The notes: generated by a model not told the origin, from the sequence alone. Counted from the stretch's first letter, positions 1 through 9,142 are shown. The stretch: DNA of 64,000 nucleotides from Negativicutes bacterium (GCA_031292035.1 JARLHX010000313.1:14229-78228), one strand, 5' to 3'. A program made the numbers and translations.

Positions 1-2
1 CG

Positions 3-161
3 GGAGCCATCATTCCCCTGATGCTTGTTACCAATAAAGAGGCAATAATGGGAGCATTCAAAAACAGTTTTCTGACCAATTGCCTAGGCTGGGTTATTGT
101 CAGCATGATATTGGCGCTGAACGCCTTGTTGCTGTATCTTACAATCACGGGGAAGGGCTAA
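3..161 (+). CDS. mntH: Nramp-family divalent metal transporter, C-terminal end (partial)
   Basis: The gene enters from the left edge and only its last 52 codons are visible. The reading frame starting at base 3 has the hydrophobic tail and the 'TNxLGW' element typical of the last transmembrane segment of Nramp/MntH proton-coupled Mn2+/Fe2+ importers. It ends with TAA at 159-161 and is followed by a strong hairpin. The family call rests on this C-terminal segment alone, but the Mn2+-riboswitch just downstream on the other strand supports a manganese role. Confidence 0.72.
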   Translation, partial: GAIIPLMLVTNKEAIMGAFKNSFLTNCLGWVIVSMILALNALLLYLTITGKG

Positions 162-178
162 CTCCAAACGGGGCCAGG

Positions 179-228
179 TTCCGCAAGGTTTATAGCGGGT
201 GGCAGCCCAGCGACAAACCTTGCGGAAT
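179..228 (+). terminator. Hairpin after the Nramp gene
   Basis: A 13-bp perfect inverted repeat (TTCCGCAAGGTTT and its complement) encloses a 24-nt loop and is followed on the + strand by a short T-rich stretch. It is probably the terminator of the Nramp gene. On the minus strand the exit side lacks a T tract, so it need not stop transcription coming from the riboswitch on that strand. Confidence 0.55.
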
Positions 229-250
229 TTCTTGGGGGAAAATCAGAAAA

Positions 251-287
251 GACCTTTATTTCCTGCTTCACTGCGGAAATAAAGGTC
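251..287 (-). terminator. Expression-platform terminator of the Mn2+ riboswitch
   Basis: Perfect 13-bp stem (251-263 with 275-287) with an 11-nt loop, followed on the minus strand by TTTTCTGATTTT. The 5' arm (GACCTTTATTTCC) overlaps the conserved GAGACCTTTAT strand of the aptamer, so the terminator and the ligand-bound aptamer exclude each other. Confidence 0.75.
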
Positions 288-380
288 TCGCTATAGCAGC
301 AGATCTGCCAGTAGAACCGGGCTTGCGCCAGCATGTCGATTCTACTCACGGACAACCGTCCGTTAGCTACTCCCCTTTAT
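279..380 (-). promoter_or_regulatory. yybP-ykoY (Mn2+-sensing) riboswitch aptamer, minus strand
   Basis: Read on the minus strand, the region starts ATAAAGGGGAGTAGC and ends GCGAGACCTTTAT. These are the two conserved strands of the yybP-ykoY class, and they pair in P1. This class binds Mn2+ and turns expression on when Mn2+ is high. No gene lies downstream on this strand in the window: it faces the 3' end of the Nramp gene, so a read-through transcript would be antisense to it. A possible promoter lies just upstream (minus strand TACAAT at 401-396 with a weak -35 at 423-418). Confidence 0.8.
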
Positions 381-532
381 GGGATATCTTGTTTCATTGT
401 AGTGTATTCGTACCAGTCAAAAAGGGTGCAAGGGAAGGCAAAACTTTTTCCGCCGAGGGAGATTGTTGCCATAAAAAGTCGTTTGATGTAAACTTAGGCT
501 GTAACTGCCGACAAAACATTAGGAGCAAAGCT

Positions 533-2047
533 ATGCAGAAACAGATTAACCCGGTGGCACAAGTTTTCCTGATCGCGGTCCTTTGGTGGCTGAGTTGCCT
601 TCCTGTCCTGGCCGCGGAATACGATACTTACAACGACCATGCTAATGGGTACAGCATCAGCTATCCGTCTCAGATGGCGGTAGACAATTCGCTGGCGGCA
701 GTCCGTACGGTATTCAGCGACGACAAGACGCGGATTGAAGTGTATTATGATAATTTTACCGGCACGTCGACCACTGCCCAGGACTACATATACTACGGCA
801 ATAAATATGTCGTCCGCTCACCCGAGCATAACATCCACAACGACCAATGGTTTGAAAGCGGCGGCCGTGATGTTCATCTCCTGGAGTGGAGCCGCCGTAA
901 ACTGGCCCGGGTGACCGCCGATAAAAACAACTACGCCTGCGCCGAAATAGTCAAGAATGACCGCGAAGTTTATACTGTTTTTATTAAATCAAGTGAACCG
1001 ATCACTGGGGCGATGGACATTATTACGAGCTTGACGCTGTTTGAACCCCAGGGTGGCGCCCGCAATGCTAAAGGTTTTTCTCCGTCGGCCACCGCCATGA
1101 ATGCCGAAACGAAAACCTTCTTCCAAAAATATTTTGCCAGCGACAGTCCGCTCAGATGGGGCGTTTTCGAACCATCCGCCCCGCAAAACATGACCTACCT
1201 GGAGGCTTTGGAAAATAAGCTGGGGTTTCACTTCCCTTTTTTACTCCACTACCAGATGTTTGACGAATATTTCCCGGTAATGGGATTGCAGCGGGCTTAC
1301 GACAATAACAAATATGTCGAGCTGACGCTGCAAACGGTTTTTTCCGGCGAGGCCAATGCCCTGTGGGCAGGAAGCAACCGCAATGAAACCATGGTCTATG
1401 ACATTCTTGACGGCAAGTATGATGACTATTTTGCCGATTATGCCCGCCATCTGAAAGATTTTGGCCATCCGGTTATTTTTCGGCTGAATAACGAAATGAA
1501 CGGCGACTGGTGTTGGTATTCGGCCTTTTACACCGGTAAGGACGCCGAGCTTTACCAGGCCATGTGGCGCCATATCCACGACATTCTTGATCAGAACGGC
1601 GTGGACAACGTGGTCTGGGTCTGGAATCCCCACGACCTTTCCCGACCGGCATTCAAGTGGAATGACTATTTGCTTTATTATCCCGGCGACGAATATGTCG
1701 ACATCGTTGGACTCACGGGGTATAATACCGGAACCTATTTCCCTGGCGAGGAATGGCGGGAGTTCTCAGAAATCTATCCGTCGCTGTGTAGCGAGTACGC
1801 ACGGTTTTTTGACAAGCCCCTCATGATTACCGAGTTTGCTTCCAATTCGGTTGGCGGCGACAAGGCCGCCTGGATCCAGCGCATGTTCAATCAGATAAAA
1901 ACCCTGAAAGGCATCAAAGTAGCCATCTGGTGGAGTGGAGTCGATCTTGACCAGCAGGGCCGGCCTGGCCGGATTTATTTGATCGATGAAAATCAGGCAG
2001 TGGTCGACGTCTTCCGCGAGCGCTTGAAAGAATATCAAGAAAAATAA
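533..2047 (+). CDS. Secreted glycoside hydrolase, family 26-like
   Basis: A 504-residue protein with an N-terminal signal peptide (about residues 1-27, cleavage after VLAA), a roughly 170-residue N-terminal region of unknown function and a C-terminal TIM-barrel hydrolase domain. The barrel shows the GH26 pattern: the general acid/base in RLNNEMNGDW (Glu321) and the nucleophile in MITEFAS (Glu434), with WVWNPH between. GH26 enzymes cleave beta-1,4-mannan or related beta-glucans; the exact substrate cannot be read here. The start at 533 is chosen because TTAGGAG precedes it and the signal peptide begins there, although the frame stays open further upstream. It stands alone between two terminators. 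Confidence 0.85.
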   Translation: MQKQINPVAQVFLIAVLWWLSCLPVLAAEYDTYNDHANGYSISYPSQMAVDNSLAAVRTVFSDDKTRIEVYYDNFTGTSTTAQDYIYYGNKYVVRSPEHNIHNDQWFESGGRDVHLLEWSRRKLARVTADKNNYACAEIVKNDREVYTVFIKSSEPITGAMDIITSLTLFEPQGGARNAKGFSPSATAMNAETKTFFQKYFASDSPLRWGVFEPSAPQNMTYLEALENKLGFHFPFLLHYQMFDEYFPVMGLQRAYDNNKYVELTLQTVFSGEANALWAGSNRNETMVYDILDGKYDDYFADYARHLKDFGHPVIFRLNNEMNGDWCWYSAFYTGKDAELYQAMWRHIHDILDQNGVDNVVWVWNPHDLSRPAFKWNDYLLYYPGDEYVDIVGLTGYNTGTYFPGEEWREFSEIYPSLCSEYARFFDKPLMITEFASNSVGGDKAAWIQRMFNQIKTLKGIKVAIWWSGVDLDQQGRPGRIYLIDENQAVVDVFRERLKEYQEK

Positions 2048-2050
2048 CAA

Positions 2051-2082
2051 AAGAGAGAGCCGTAGAGGCTCTCTCTTTTTTG
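2051..2082. terminator. Bidirectional intrinsic terminator
   Basis: AGAGAGAGCC and GGCTCTCTCT form a stem flanked by A and T runs. It lies between the convergent GH26 and ppdK genes and can serve both. Confidence 0.85.
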
Positions 2083-2086
2083 TAGG

Positions 2087-4744
2087 CTACTTTGTTCCCT
2101 GCAGTCCGCTGGAGCTGACAGCCGCCTGGGCGGCGGCGAGACGGGCAATAGGCACGCGATAGGGTGAACAGCTGACATAGTCAAGGCCAAGCAGATGACA
2201 AAATTCCACCGAATTGGGTTCGCCGCCATGTTCGCCGCAGATGCCGATAATTAAATCGGGGCGAGTTTTACGGCCGCCGGCCACACCGATTTCCATCAGT
2301 TTGCCGACCCCCTTCCGGTCGATGACGATAAACGGATTGTCGGGGAGCAGTTTCTTATCTAAATAATGGGGAAGGAACTTTCCTTCGGCATCGTCGCGAC
2401 TGAAGCCCAGTGCTGTTTGCGTCAGGTCATTGGTGCCGAAGCTGAAAAAATCTGAAGCCTGGGCCAGTTCGTCGGCCAAAAGAGCCGCTCGCGGCAGCTC
2501 GATCATGGTGCCGCACAGATAGTGAAGGTTTACTTTGTCGCGCTCCATGATTTCGGCGGCAATTGTCTCGATACGTGTTTTAAAGAACAACATTTCACTC
2601 AGGTCGATGGTCAACGGAATCTCGATCTCAGGCAGCACGGGACAGCCCTCTTTGGTCAGCAGGGCGGTTGCGTTGAAGACGGCCCGGATCTGCATGTCGT
2701 AAATTTCGGGAAAGGTGATTCCCAGGCGGCAGCCCCGGTGGCCGAGCATGGGATTGGCCTCTTGCAGTCCTTTTACTTTTTTCAGTAGCGCCTCTTTTTG
2801 CTGCAAAAGCCTGGCGTTTTGGCCGTGGATGCGAAGCTCAGTGATCTCGGCGATCAGTTCAGTCAGTTTTGGTAAAAATTCATGCAGCGGCGGATCCAGC
2901 AGGCGAATACACACCGGATAGCCGGTCATGGCTTTGAGGATTCCGTAAAAATCACTTTCTTGCATCGGGAGCAGTTTGGCCAGGGCTAGTTCGCGTTCTT
3001 CCTGGTTTTCGGCTAGAATCATAGCCTGGACGTGCGGCAGCCGGTCCTGTCCCATGAACATGTGCTCGGTGCGGACCAACCCAATTCCTTTGGCGCCAAG
3101 CCGCCTCGCCTTAAGGGCGTCCTCCGGTGTGTCGGCATTGGCCCGGACAGCCAGCCGGGCCAGCTCATCGGCCCAGGTCAGGAAGGTGAGGAATTCTTCT
3201 GACAGCTGCGGGTCGACCATGGGAATGCTGCCCAGAATGACTCTGCCGGTAGCACCGTCGATGGAAACAGTGTCCCCTTCCTTAACAATCAGGCCGTCGA
3301 GAGAAAATTCTTTTTTGGCGTAGTCGACTTTGAGGGCTTCACAGCCGCAAACACATGGTTTGCCCATGCCTCTGGCCACCACCGCCGCGTGACTGGTCAT
3401 GCCGCCACGGCTGGTCAAAATCCCCTCGGCGGCAATCATGCCGTGAATATCGTCCGGAGTGGTCTCGGTCCGGACCAGTAGGACCGGGTGGCCGGCTCTG
3501 CCGTGTCGCTCGGCGTCATCAGCATGGAAAACCACCTGGCCGGAGGCTGCTCCCGGCGAAGCAGGCAGCCCTTTGGCAATCACGGTTAAAGTAGCCTGAC
3601 CGTCGATCTGGCGGTGGAGAAGTTTGTCAAGCTGGGCCGGATCAACTAGTTGCATGGCTTCCGGTTTGCTGACAAGCCCTTCCTGGACCATATCATAGGC
3701 AATCTTGACGCTGGCCTGGGCGGTTCGTTTGCCGTTTCGGGTCTGCAGTATGTAAAGCTTGTTGCGCTCAATGGTAAATTCGATGTCCTGGACGTTTTTG
3801 TAGTGGCGTTCCAAGAGTTCGGCGGTGGCGACGAACTGGGCAAAGACCGCAGGCATTTCGGTCTGGAGGCCGGAAATTGGCTGGGGGGTGCGGATGCCGG
3901 CAACCACATCTTCTCCCTGGGCGTTGATAAGGTATTCGCCGTAGAGTATTTTTTCTCCGGTGGAGGGATTGCGGGTGAAGGCGACGCCGGTGCCTGAGTC
4001 ATTTCCCATGTTGCCAAAAACCATCGACTGGATGGTGACTGCCGTTCCGAGGTCGTGCGAAATCTTGTTCAGGTTGCGGTAGATGATCGCCCGGTCGTTG
4101 TTCCAGGAACGAAACACCGCTTCGACGGCCAGTTGAAGCTGTTTCCTGGGATCTTCCGGGAAAGGCCGGCCTGACGTTTCCTCGACCAGCATTTTATAGC
4201 TGGCGATCAGGGCGAGTAAGGCCTCGCTGGTCAGTTCCTGGTCCTCTGTTACTCCGTAGCGGTATTTGATATCTTCTAACAGATGTTCGAATTCGTGTTT
4301 CGGGATTTCCAGCACGACGTCGCCGAACATCTGAATAAACCGCCGGTAAGCATCATAGGCAAAGCGAGGATTGCCGGTCCTATCTGCCAGGCCACGGGCG
4401 GTTATGTCGTTCAGACCGAGATTTAAAATGGTATCCATCATGCCAGGCATGGAAAAAACTGCGCCTGACCGGACAGAAACCAACAGGGGGTTGGCCGGGT
4501 CGCCGAAGGTTTTACCAGTGCTGGTTTCCAGGGCGGCGAGACCGGCGAGGACTTCTTCCAGTAAGCCCCCGGGCAGCTGGCTGCTGCGGCGATAATACTC
4601 AATGCAGGCCTCGGTGGTCACTGTCATTCCCGGAGGGACAGGCAGGCCGATGCGGGTCATCTCTGCCAGGTTTGCCCCCTTGCCTCCCAGCAGGGCCCGC
4701 ATGTCAGCACGCCCTTCATCAAATAAATAAACCCATTTTGACAT
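2087..4744 (-). CDS. ppdK: Pyruvate, phosphate dikinase
   Basis: An 885-residue protein, the normal family length, that interconverts pyruvate, ATP and Pi with PEP, AMP and PPi. The order is N-terminal nucleotide-binding domain (starting VYLFDEGRADMRALLGGKGANL), the central swivelling phospho-His domain with GGMTSHAAVVAR (catalytic His452, regulatory Thr450), then the C-terminal PEP/pyruvate barrel ending in GICGEHGGEP with the active-site Cys. The start codon overlaps the stop of the upstream regulatory kinase gene (TAATG), so the two are translationally coupled. Gluconeogenic in acetogens and fermenters. Confidence 0.97.
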   Translation of the reverse strand: MSKWVYLFDEGRADMRALLGGKGANLAEMTRIGLPVPPGMTVTTEACIEYYRRSSQLPGGLLEEVLAGLAALETSTGKTFGDPANPLLVSVRSGAVFSMPGMMDTILNLGLNDITARGLADRTGNPRFAYDAYRRFIQMFGDVVLEIPKHEFEHLLEDIKYRYGVTEDQELTSEALLALIASYKMLVEETSGRPFPEDPRKQLQLAVEAVFRSWNNDRAIIYRNLNKISHDLGTAVTIQSMVFGNMGNDSGTGVAFTRNPSTGEKILYGEYLINAQGEDVVAGIRTPQPISGLQTEMPAVFAQFVATAELLERHYKNVQDIEFTIERNKLYILQTRNGKRTAQASVKIAYDMVQEGLVSKPEAMQLVDPAQLDKLLHRQIDGQATLTVIAKGLPASPGAASGQVVFHADDAERHGRAGHPVLLVRTETTPDDIHGMIAAEGILTSRGGMTSHAAVVARGMGKPCVCGCEALKVDYAKKEFSLDGLIVKEGDTVSIDGATGRVILGSIPMVDPQLSEEFLTFLTWADELARLAVRANADTPEDALKARRLGAKGIGLVRTEHMFMGQDRLPHVQAMILAENQEERELALAKLLPMQESDFYGILKAMTGYPVCIRLLDPPLHEFLPKLTELIAEITELRIHGQNARLLQQKEALLKKVKGLQEANPMLGHRGCRLGITFPEIYDMQIRAVFNATALLTKEGCPVLPEIEIPLTIDLSEMLFFKTRIETIAAEIMERDKVNLHYLCGTMIELPRAALLADELAQASDFFSFGTNDLTQTALGFSRDDAEGKFLPHYLDKKLLPDNPFIVIDRKGVGKLMEIGVAGGRKTRPDLIIGICGEHGGEPNSVEFCHLLGLDYVSCSPYRVPIARLAAAQAAVSSSGLQGTK

Positions 4745-5577
4745 TACGCTCCTGCTCCTTTACGGTAATGGTTGAGGATGGTGGCGGCAGTTTCCTCCAC
4801 CGCCTTGTTGGAAACATCGATAATCAGGCACCCGATTTTGCGCATAATCGCAGCGGCATAATCCAGTTCGCCGGCGATCCGTTCCGGATTGGCGTAGTCC
4901 ACACTTTTCGACAGTCCCAGTGTTTTGAGCCGTTCCCGCCTGATCTCGAGCAGCATAGGGAGCCGCAGCGTCAGGCCGAATACGGCGTGCGGCTGAAGCT
5001 GGAACAATTCTTCGGGAGGGGCGATTTCCGGCACGATCGGCACATTGGCCACCTTTAGGCCTTGATGGGCCAGGTACATCGACAGCGGGGTCTTGGACGT
5101 GCGGGAGACGCCAATGATTACCAGATCGGCTTTGGAAAGTCCCCAGGGCTGCTTGCCGTCATCATATTTGACAGCGAATTCGATGGCTTCGACTCGATTA
5201 AAGTAGGCCTCATCCAACCGGTGGATCAGGCCGGGCTCCAGGCGCGGAGAGGTGTGGGTAACACTTTTGATGGCCTCCAGCAGCGGTCCCATGATGTCGA
5301 CACAATGGAGCTTCAGGGCCTGGGCCTTGGACTCCAGCACCAGCTTCAAATCGGGGCGGACCAGGGTATAGGCGACCGCTGCTCCGCAATTGGCCGCTTC
5401 CTCCAGCGCGTCCTCGATTTCGCGCGAAGAGTTTAGATAGGGAATGCGCCGGATATCAAGATTTGCTGCGTTGAACTGACTGGCAGCCGCTTTGACCACC
5501 AGCTCGCCGGTTTCGCCGATCGAGTCAGAGAGGACATAGATGACAGGGCAATCCAGCTTTAATTTAATAGTACCCAT
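4744..5577 (-). CDS. ppsR: PPDK regulatory protein (bifunctional kinase/pyrophosphorylase, DUF299)
   Basis: A 277-residue PSRP-family protein. It inactivates PPDK by ADP-dependent phosphorylation of the threonine two residues before the catalytic histidine and reactivates it by Pi-dependent dephosphorylation. The family P-loop is visible as GVSRTSKT (residues 156-163). It begins three bases after the stop of the CBS-domain regulator gene and overlaps the ppdK start by one base, so all three form one operon. The target Thr450 is present in the neighbouring PPDK. Confidence 0.95.
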   Translation of the reverse strand: MGTIKLKLDCPVIYVLSDSIGETGELVVKAAASQFNAANLDIRRIPYLNSSREIEDALEEAANCGAAVAYTLVRPDLKLVLESKAQALKLHCVDIMGPLLEAIKSVTHTSPRLEPGLIHRLDEAYFNRVEAIEFAVKYDDGKQPWGLSKADLVIIGVSRTSKTPLSMYLAHQGLKVANVPIVPEIAPPEELFQLQPHAVFGLTLRLPMLLEIRRERLKTLGLSKSVDYANPERIAGELDYAAAIMRKIGCLIIDVSNKAVEETAATILNHYRKGAGA

Positions 5578-5580
5578 CTC

Positions 5581-6222
5581 CTATACACCTCCCAATTGGA
5601 CGAATAGCCTTGTAATATTGGTCTTGGTAAGCCGGCCGACCACCTGCATCTTGTCGGCGGCAGCCGTTTTTACCAAGGTGACCACCGGCAGGCAGTCGAC
5701 TTGATGGGTCAAAAGCTTGTGAGCGGCATGAAGAATTTGTTCCTCGGGGTAAGTGACGACAATGTTGGGCATTCGGGTCATCGCTACACTCACTGGCATG
5801 GAATTGATATTCTTGCCGGCCAGGGCGGCTTTCAACATATCTTTGCGGGATACCAGCCCTTCGAGAAAGCCGCCTTCGGTGACAATGAAGATGGTGCCGA
5901 CATCTTCAACAAACATGGTGACAATCGCATCATAGACCGAGCAAGTTTCGCGCACCGCTACCGGCTGAGACAAAATTTCCTCCACCTTTATATTGCCAAG
6001 GACACCGGCAATGACATCAGGCGGTTTTTTACCAGTCAGATAGTAGCCGACCTTTGGTCTAGCGCCCAGCAGACCGGCCATGGTCAAGATGGCCAGGTCG
6101 GGCCGCAGTGCCGCCCGGCTGAGGCGGAGCTTCTCGGCGATGCGTTCGCCGGTGATCGGTCCGGCGTCTTTGACAATGGTCAAAATCTGTTCTTGCCGCT
6201 GAGACAATTCGATGGCTCTCAC
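5581..6222 (-). CDS. CcpN-like transcriptional regulator, HTH plus CBS pair
   Basis: A 213-residue protein with a winged-helix HTH (about residues 5-60, including GERIAEKLRLSRAALRPDLAILTMAGLL) and two CBS domains (about 80-210) that normally bind adenine nucleotides. CcpN of Bacillus, with the same architecture, represses gluconeogenic genes and is also linked to a PSRP gene. The start is GTG at 6222, preceded by AAAGGTGG. It is the first gene of the ppsR-ppdK operon and probably controls it. The inverted repeat at 6267-6284 upstream is a candidate site. Confidence 0.88.
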   Translation of the reverse strand: MRAIELSQRQEQILTIVKDAGPITGERIAEKLRLSRAALRPDLAILTMAGLLGARPKVGYYLTGKKPPDVIAGVLGNIKVEEILSQPVAVRETCSVYDAIVTMFVEDVGTIFIVTEGGFLEGLVSRKDMLKAALAGKNINSMPVSVAMTRMPNIVVTYPEEQILHAAHKLLTHQVDCLPVVTLVKTAAADKMQVVGRLTKTNITRLFVQLGGV

Positions 6223-6266
6223 CCACCTTTCCGATAATAGTGTTATACTTTATAAAAATATATGGG

Positions 6267-6284
6267 ATATAGTATACGCTATAT
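6267..6284. promoter_or_regulatory. Candidate operator between the CcpN-like gene and the M48 gene
   Basis: ATATAG-N6-CTATAT inverted repeat in an AT-rich stretch (6241-6290) that also holds TATA-type -10 candidates on the minus strand. Its position suits autoregulation by the CBS-domain regulator. Seen in sequence; the function is inferred. Confidence 0.4.
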
Positions 6285-6420
6285 GTTTTCTAATTCCTGC
6301 TGGCGATAACACATTTGTTTTTATGGCCATTAATTGTTATCCCTTTTTATTGGCAGATACCTTGCTTTACAAGGCGGTATCCGGTAGAATTTTCTCAAGG
6401 ACATCCTAGGAGGATACAAT

Positions 6421-7482
6421 ATGGTGAATCTTTGGCGCAAGACGGCGGGACTGCTTGTCTGTATCGCCGTGTTGATCAATATTGCCGCCTGGTTGCCGCC
6501 TGCTGAAGCCGGCATTTTTACCATGAGCACCAAGAGCGAGATCGAACTTGGTCGCAGCACCGCCCGGCAGATCGAAAAGCAGGTCGGTCTGGTGCAGGAC
6601 TCGGCGCTGCAGGAGAGGGTGGCCCGGATCGGCTATCGCATGGCCGCGCTTTCTGATCGGCCGGATATGCCCTATACTTTTAAGGTGCTCGATTCTAAGG
6701 AAATCAACGCCTTTGCCTTGCCTGGAGGATTTATCTACGTCTACAAGGGCCTAATCGATTACCTATCCTCAGATGAAGAGCTGGCCGGGGTAATCGGTCA
6801 TGAATTGGGCCATGTGGTTAGGCGGCACACCGTCAAGCAGATTGAGAAATCACAGGAACTGGGCATAGCAGCTCTTTTATTGGGAGGCGGACGCGACGGT
6901 GGCTTCCTGGAGGAGATCGCCATGAACGCCATTATGGCCGGCTATAGTCGCGGCGATGAGCGCGAGGCTGATCAACTGGGTTTTGTACATACGATGCGGG
7001 CCGGATACAACCCATACGGTATGCTGGTAGGGCTGCAGCGGCTGGGTGATATGAGCCCAGACAGCAATTTCGACTTATTTGCCGATCACCCGGAACCTGA
7101 TGTGCGCGTCAAATTAATGAAGGGCTACATGGCGGACGCCAAAATCCATCCCCAGGTCGTGCTGAGCGGCACGGCGGCGCAGATTATCGACAGTGGTCTG
7201 AGTTTGCCGCCGCTGTACGCCACGTATAAAGGCTATAAGCCGATTTACCGGGCCGAGCTGGCAGCAGGCGCCCTGTACCTGTTGACCAAAATGCCCGATT
7301 TTAGCGGCGACCACTTTATTGTCGAGGGGAATGGAACCTTTGTCACCATTTTCTATGATGATCGTCCGATTATCATGTTGACTCCCCAGGATGCCGGTGC
7401 CAACAAGACCACGCTGGACGACCTGGCGACGCAATATGTCAATGCTCTGAAAGATTGGGCCAATACTATCCCTAAGTCTTAG
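6421..7482 (+). CDS. M48-family metallopeptidase, exported
   Basis: A 353-residue protein with an N-terminal signal or anchor segment (about residues 8-30) and an M48 peptidase domain. The zinc site is HELGH (His127, His131), with a downstream Glu182 in GDEREADQLG as third ligand. A C-terminal region of about 100 residues follows that I cannot assign. Relatives of the BepA/YggG type act in envelope protein quality control, which fits a diderm cell. The start at 6421 follows CTAGGAGGATACAAT. It is transcribed divergently from the CcpN-like operon and ends in its own terminator. Confidence 0.9.
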   Translation: MVNLWRKTAGLLVCIAVLINIAAWLPPAEAGIFTMSTKSEIELGRSTARQIEKQVGLVQDSALQERVARIGYRMAALSDRPDMPYTFKVLDSKEINAFALPGGFIYVYKGLIDYLSSDEELAGVIGHELGHVVRRHTVKQIEKSQELGIAALLLGGGRDGGFLEEIAMNAIMAGYSRGDEREADQLGFVHTMRAGYNPYGMLVGLQRLGDMSPDSNFDLFADHPEPDVRVKLMKGYMADAKIHPQVVLSGTAAQIIDSGLSLPPLYATYKGYKPIYRAELAAGALYLLTKMPDFSGDHFIVEGNGTFVTIFYDDRPIIMLTPQDAGANKTTLDDLATQYVNALKDWANTIPKS

Positions 7483-7507
7483 GGTCATTCCCTAAGACTA
7501 TTTTATT
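7475..7507 (+). terminator. Intrinsic terminator of the M48 gene
   Basis: AGTCTTAGGG-N5-CCCTAAGACT followed by ATTTTATTT. The 5' arm includes the stop codon of the gene. Confidence 0.85.
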
Positions 7508-7635
7508 TGACATTTTTTTGGCCGAGTTGCAGGGGTTTTGGTCTGAGTGCCCAATTGAATAATATAGTTATCTCAATCAAGGGGAGGCAGTGGCCTCTAT
7601 CATGCTGAGTGTACCGTGACACAGAAGGGAAAAAA

Positions 7636-8313
7636 ATGAGCAGCCTTTTATATTCCACCGAGAAGACTTGTGCCCTTTGTGCCAAGCCGGTTACTGTAAC
7701 CAAGGTGCGCAACCGGTTGGCGATGGTCAAACAGGACAGTGACTTCTGCACCTATTACAAAGATCTCAATCCCTACTACTACGATATTTGGGTCTGCCCC
7801 AATTGCGGCTATGCAGCTCATGAAAGCTATTTTGAAGAATTGCCTGCCAAGGCCAGCACCATTCAAAATTTTTTGGCAGCTCGGGCTGTCAATGTTCATT
7901 TTGACGGAGTGCGGACCCGGGAGCAGGGTATTGCGGTGTATAAGCTGGCGCTATTCTTTGCGGAAATGGCCGGATTACTGGCCAGCAGACTGGCCAATCT
8001 CTATCTAAAGTTGGCCTGGCTATACCGGGAAGGTGAGCAAAAAGCCGAAGAATTAGCGGCCCTGGACAAGGCTAGAACCTATTATGAACAGGCTTTTCTC
8101 AAAGAGAGAATGCCGCTCGGCAATATGTCGGAGCTGACCCTGGAATATCTTTGCGGTGAACTGCTCCGACGCACCGGCAGGATTCCGGAAGCCCTCAATT
8201 ACCTGGGGAAGGTTGTGAACAATCCCCGGGCCAAACAGGAAAAACGCATTATGGAATTGGCTCGCGATGCTTGGAACGAAGCTCGCGCCGCCAGCAAAAC
8301 CCAAACACCGTAA
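7636..8313 (+). CDS. DUF2225 protein with Cys-rich N-terminus and TPR-like helices
   Basis: A 225-residue cytoplasmic protein. It has two Cys pairs, CALC near the N-terminus and CPNCGY near residue 50, that look like a zinc site. A helical TPR-like region follows, with an alternating pattern of small and aromatic residues. This is the DUF2225 pattern; no biochemical function is established to my knowledge. ATG 7636 is chosen with GAAGGG upstream; an in-frame GTG at 7609 is possible. Single gene, followed by a terminator shared with the convergent flavin reductase gene. Confidence 0.8.
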   Translation: MSSLLYSTEKTCALCAKPVTVTKVRNRLAMVKQDSDFCTYYKDLNPYYYDIWVCPNCGYAAHESYFEELPAKASTIQNFLAARAVNVHFDGVRTREQGIAVYKLALFFAEMAGLLASRLANLYLKLAWLYREGEQKAEELAALDKARTYYEQAFLKERMPLGNMSELTLEYLCGELLRRTGRIPEALNYLGKVVNNPRAKQEKRIMELARDAWNEARAASKTQTP

Positions 8314-8330
8314 CCCTAAGGGTCCAAATA

Positions 8331-8362
8331 AAAAAAGCGACTACATTCTTGTAGTCGCTTTT
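8331..8362. terminator. Bidirectional intrinsic terminator
   Basis: AAAAAGCGACTACA and TGTAGTCGCTTTTT around a 4-nt loop, between convergent genes. Confidence 0.9.
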
Positions 8363-8370
8363 TGGCATAT

Positions 8371-8868
8371 TCAGCCAGTATATGTCGCAACGATTTCGCC
8401 AAAGTACATGGTATGATAGTCGCCGCCGGGATACCACTTGGTTTGGACTTCCGAAGAAGCAGTCGCCGGAGTCATGACCTGCTTATAAAGTACCTTGCAT
8501 TCATAGTGGCGGCTGCCGCCGGCAATAATCGGGGTGTCGACTTTTTTGCCTGGCGTCAGTTTCAGGCCGGCAGCATCGATTTTGTCGGTATCCCGACCAG
8601 AGTTGGCTCCGCAGAAGTTTATCGCTGGCTGCATAGCTTCGCCTGGGAGGCTCACCGTGAATTCGCCGCTTTGTTCAATCAATTGAAAGGTAAACCGGGA
8701 CGGACGGACCATGACGGTGAAAATCGGCTTTCCCCACATAAATCCAATCCCGCCCCAGGCGATGGTCATGGTATTGGTTTTACCGCCGTGGGCTGTGGTC
8801 AAAAAAGCCCCCTTGCTAAGCAGTTCAATTGCTTTGCCAGCTTCCTCATTATAGCTACTGTCTGACAT
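8371..8868 (-). CDS. Flavin reductase-like FMN-binding protein
   Basis: A 165-residue split-barrel protein of the flavin reductase-like family (the fold of NADH:FMN reductases and of the FMN domain in rubredoxin oxidoreductases). Typical elements are GAFLTTAHGGKTNTMTIAWGG near residues 20-40, FTVMVRPSRFTFQLIEQSGEFTVS, and a conserved late cysteine in the FCGANSGRDTDK segment. The ribosome site is AGAAGGGGG. In anaerobes such proteins often pass electrons in oxygen defence or modify FMN-linked substrates. No partner gene adjoins, so the role stays general. Confidence 0.85.
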   Translation of the reverse strand: MSDSSYNEEAGKAIELLSKGAFLTTAHGGKTNTMTIAWGGIGFMWGKPIFTVMVRPSRFTFQLIEQSGEFTVSLPGEAMQPAINFCGANSGRDTDKIDAAGLKLTPGKKVDTPIIAGGSRHYECKVLYKQVMTPATASSEVQTKWYPGGDYHTMYFGEIVATYTG

Positions 8869-9142
8869 TGAAGAACCCCCTTCTATTTTCTAATTTCCAC
8901 CGGAGCGCGGTTACGCTACACGGTGACAGTGGCGCAGTGAAGTCTTGGAAAAATTCGCCGGATTCCCCGCTTCTTCCTGCCGGGGTTGAGCGATAAAAGA
9001 GCAAGCGACGCCTGTTGCAGTAAAAGAGCGAGTGCGGGTACTAATGACCATAGTATAACTCCTGCCTGCTGTGCTATGATACTGATAGAAATAGCGCAAT
9101 ACGATGTGGATCAGCGGCAGAATCGGGCCGCAGGGAGGCAAC

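Noticed and set aside
80..532. N-terminal extension of the GH26 protein
   Set aside because: The region overlaps the Nramp gene end and the riboswitch; the signal peptide and ribosome site are at 533.
1241..1633. Minus-strand open frame inside the GH26 gene
   Set aside because: Antisense to a well-supported enzyme, with no ribosome site or recognisable domain; the same reasoning removes the other long antisense frames in this window.
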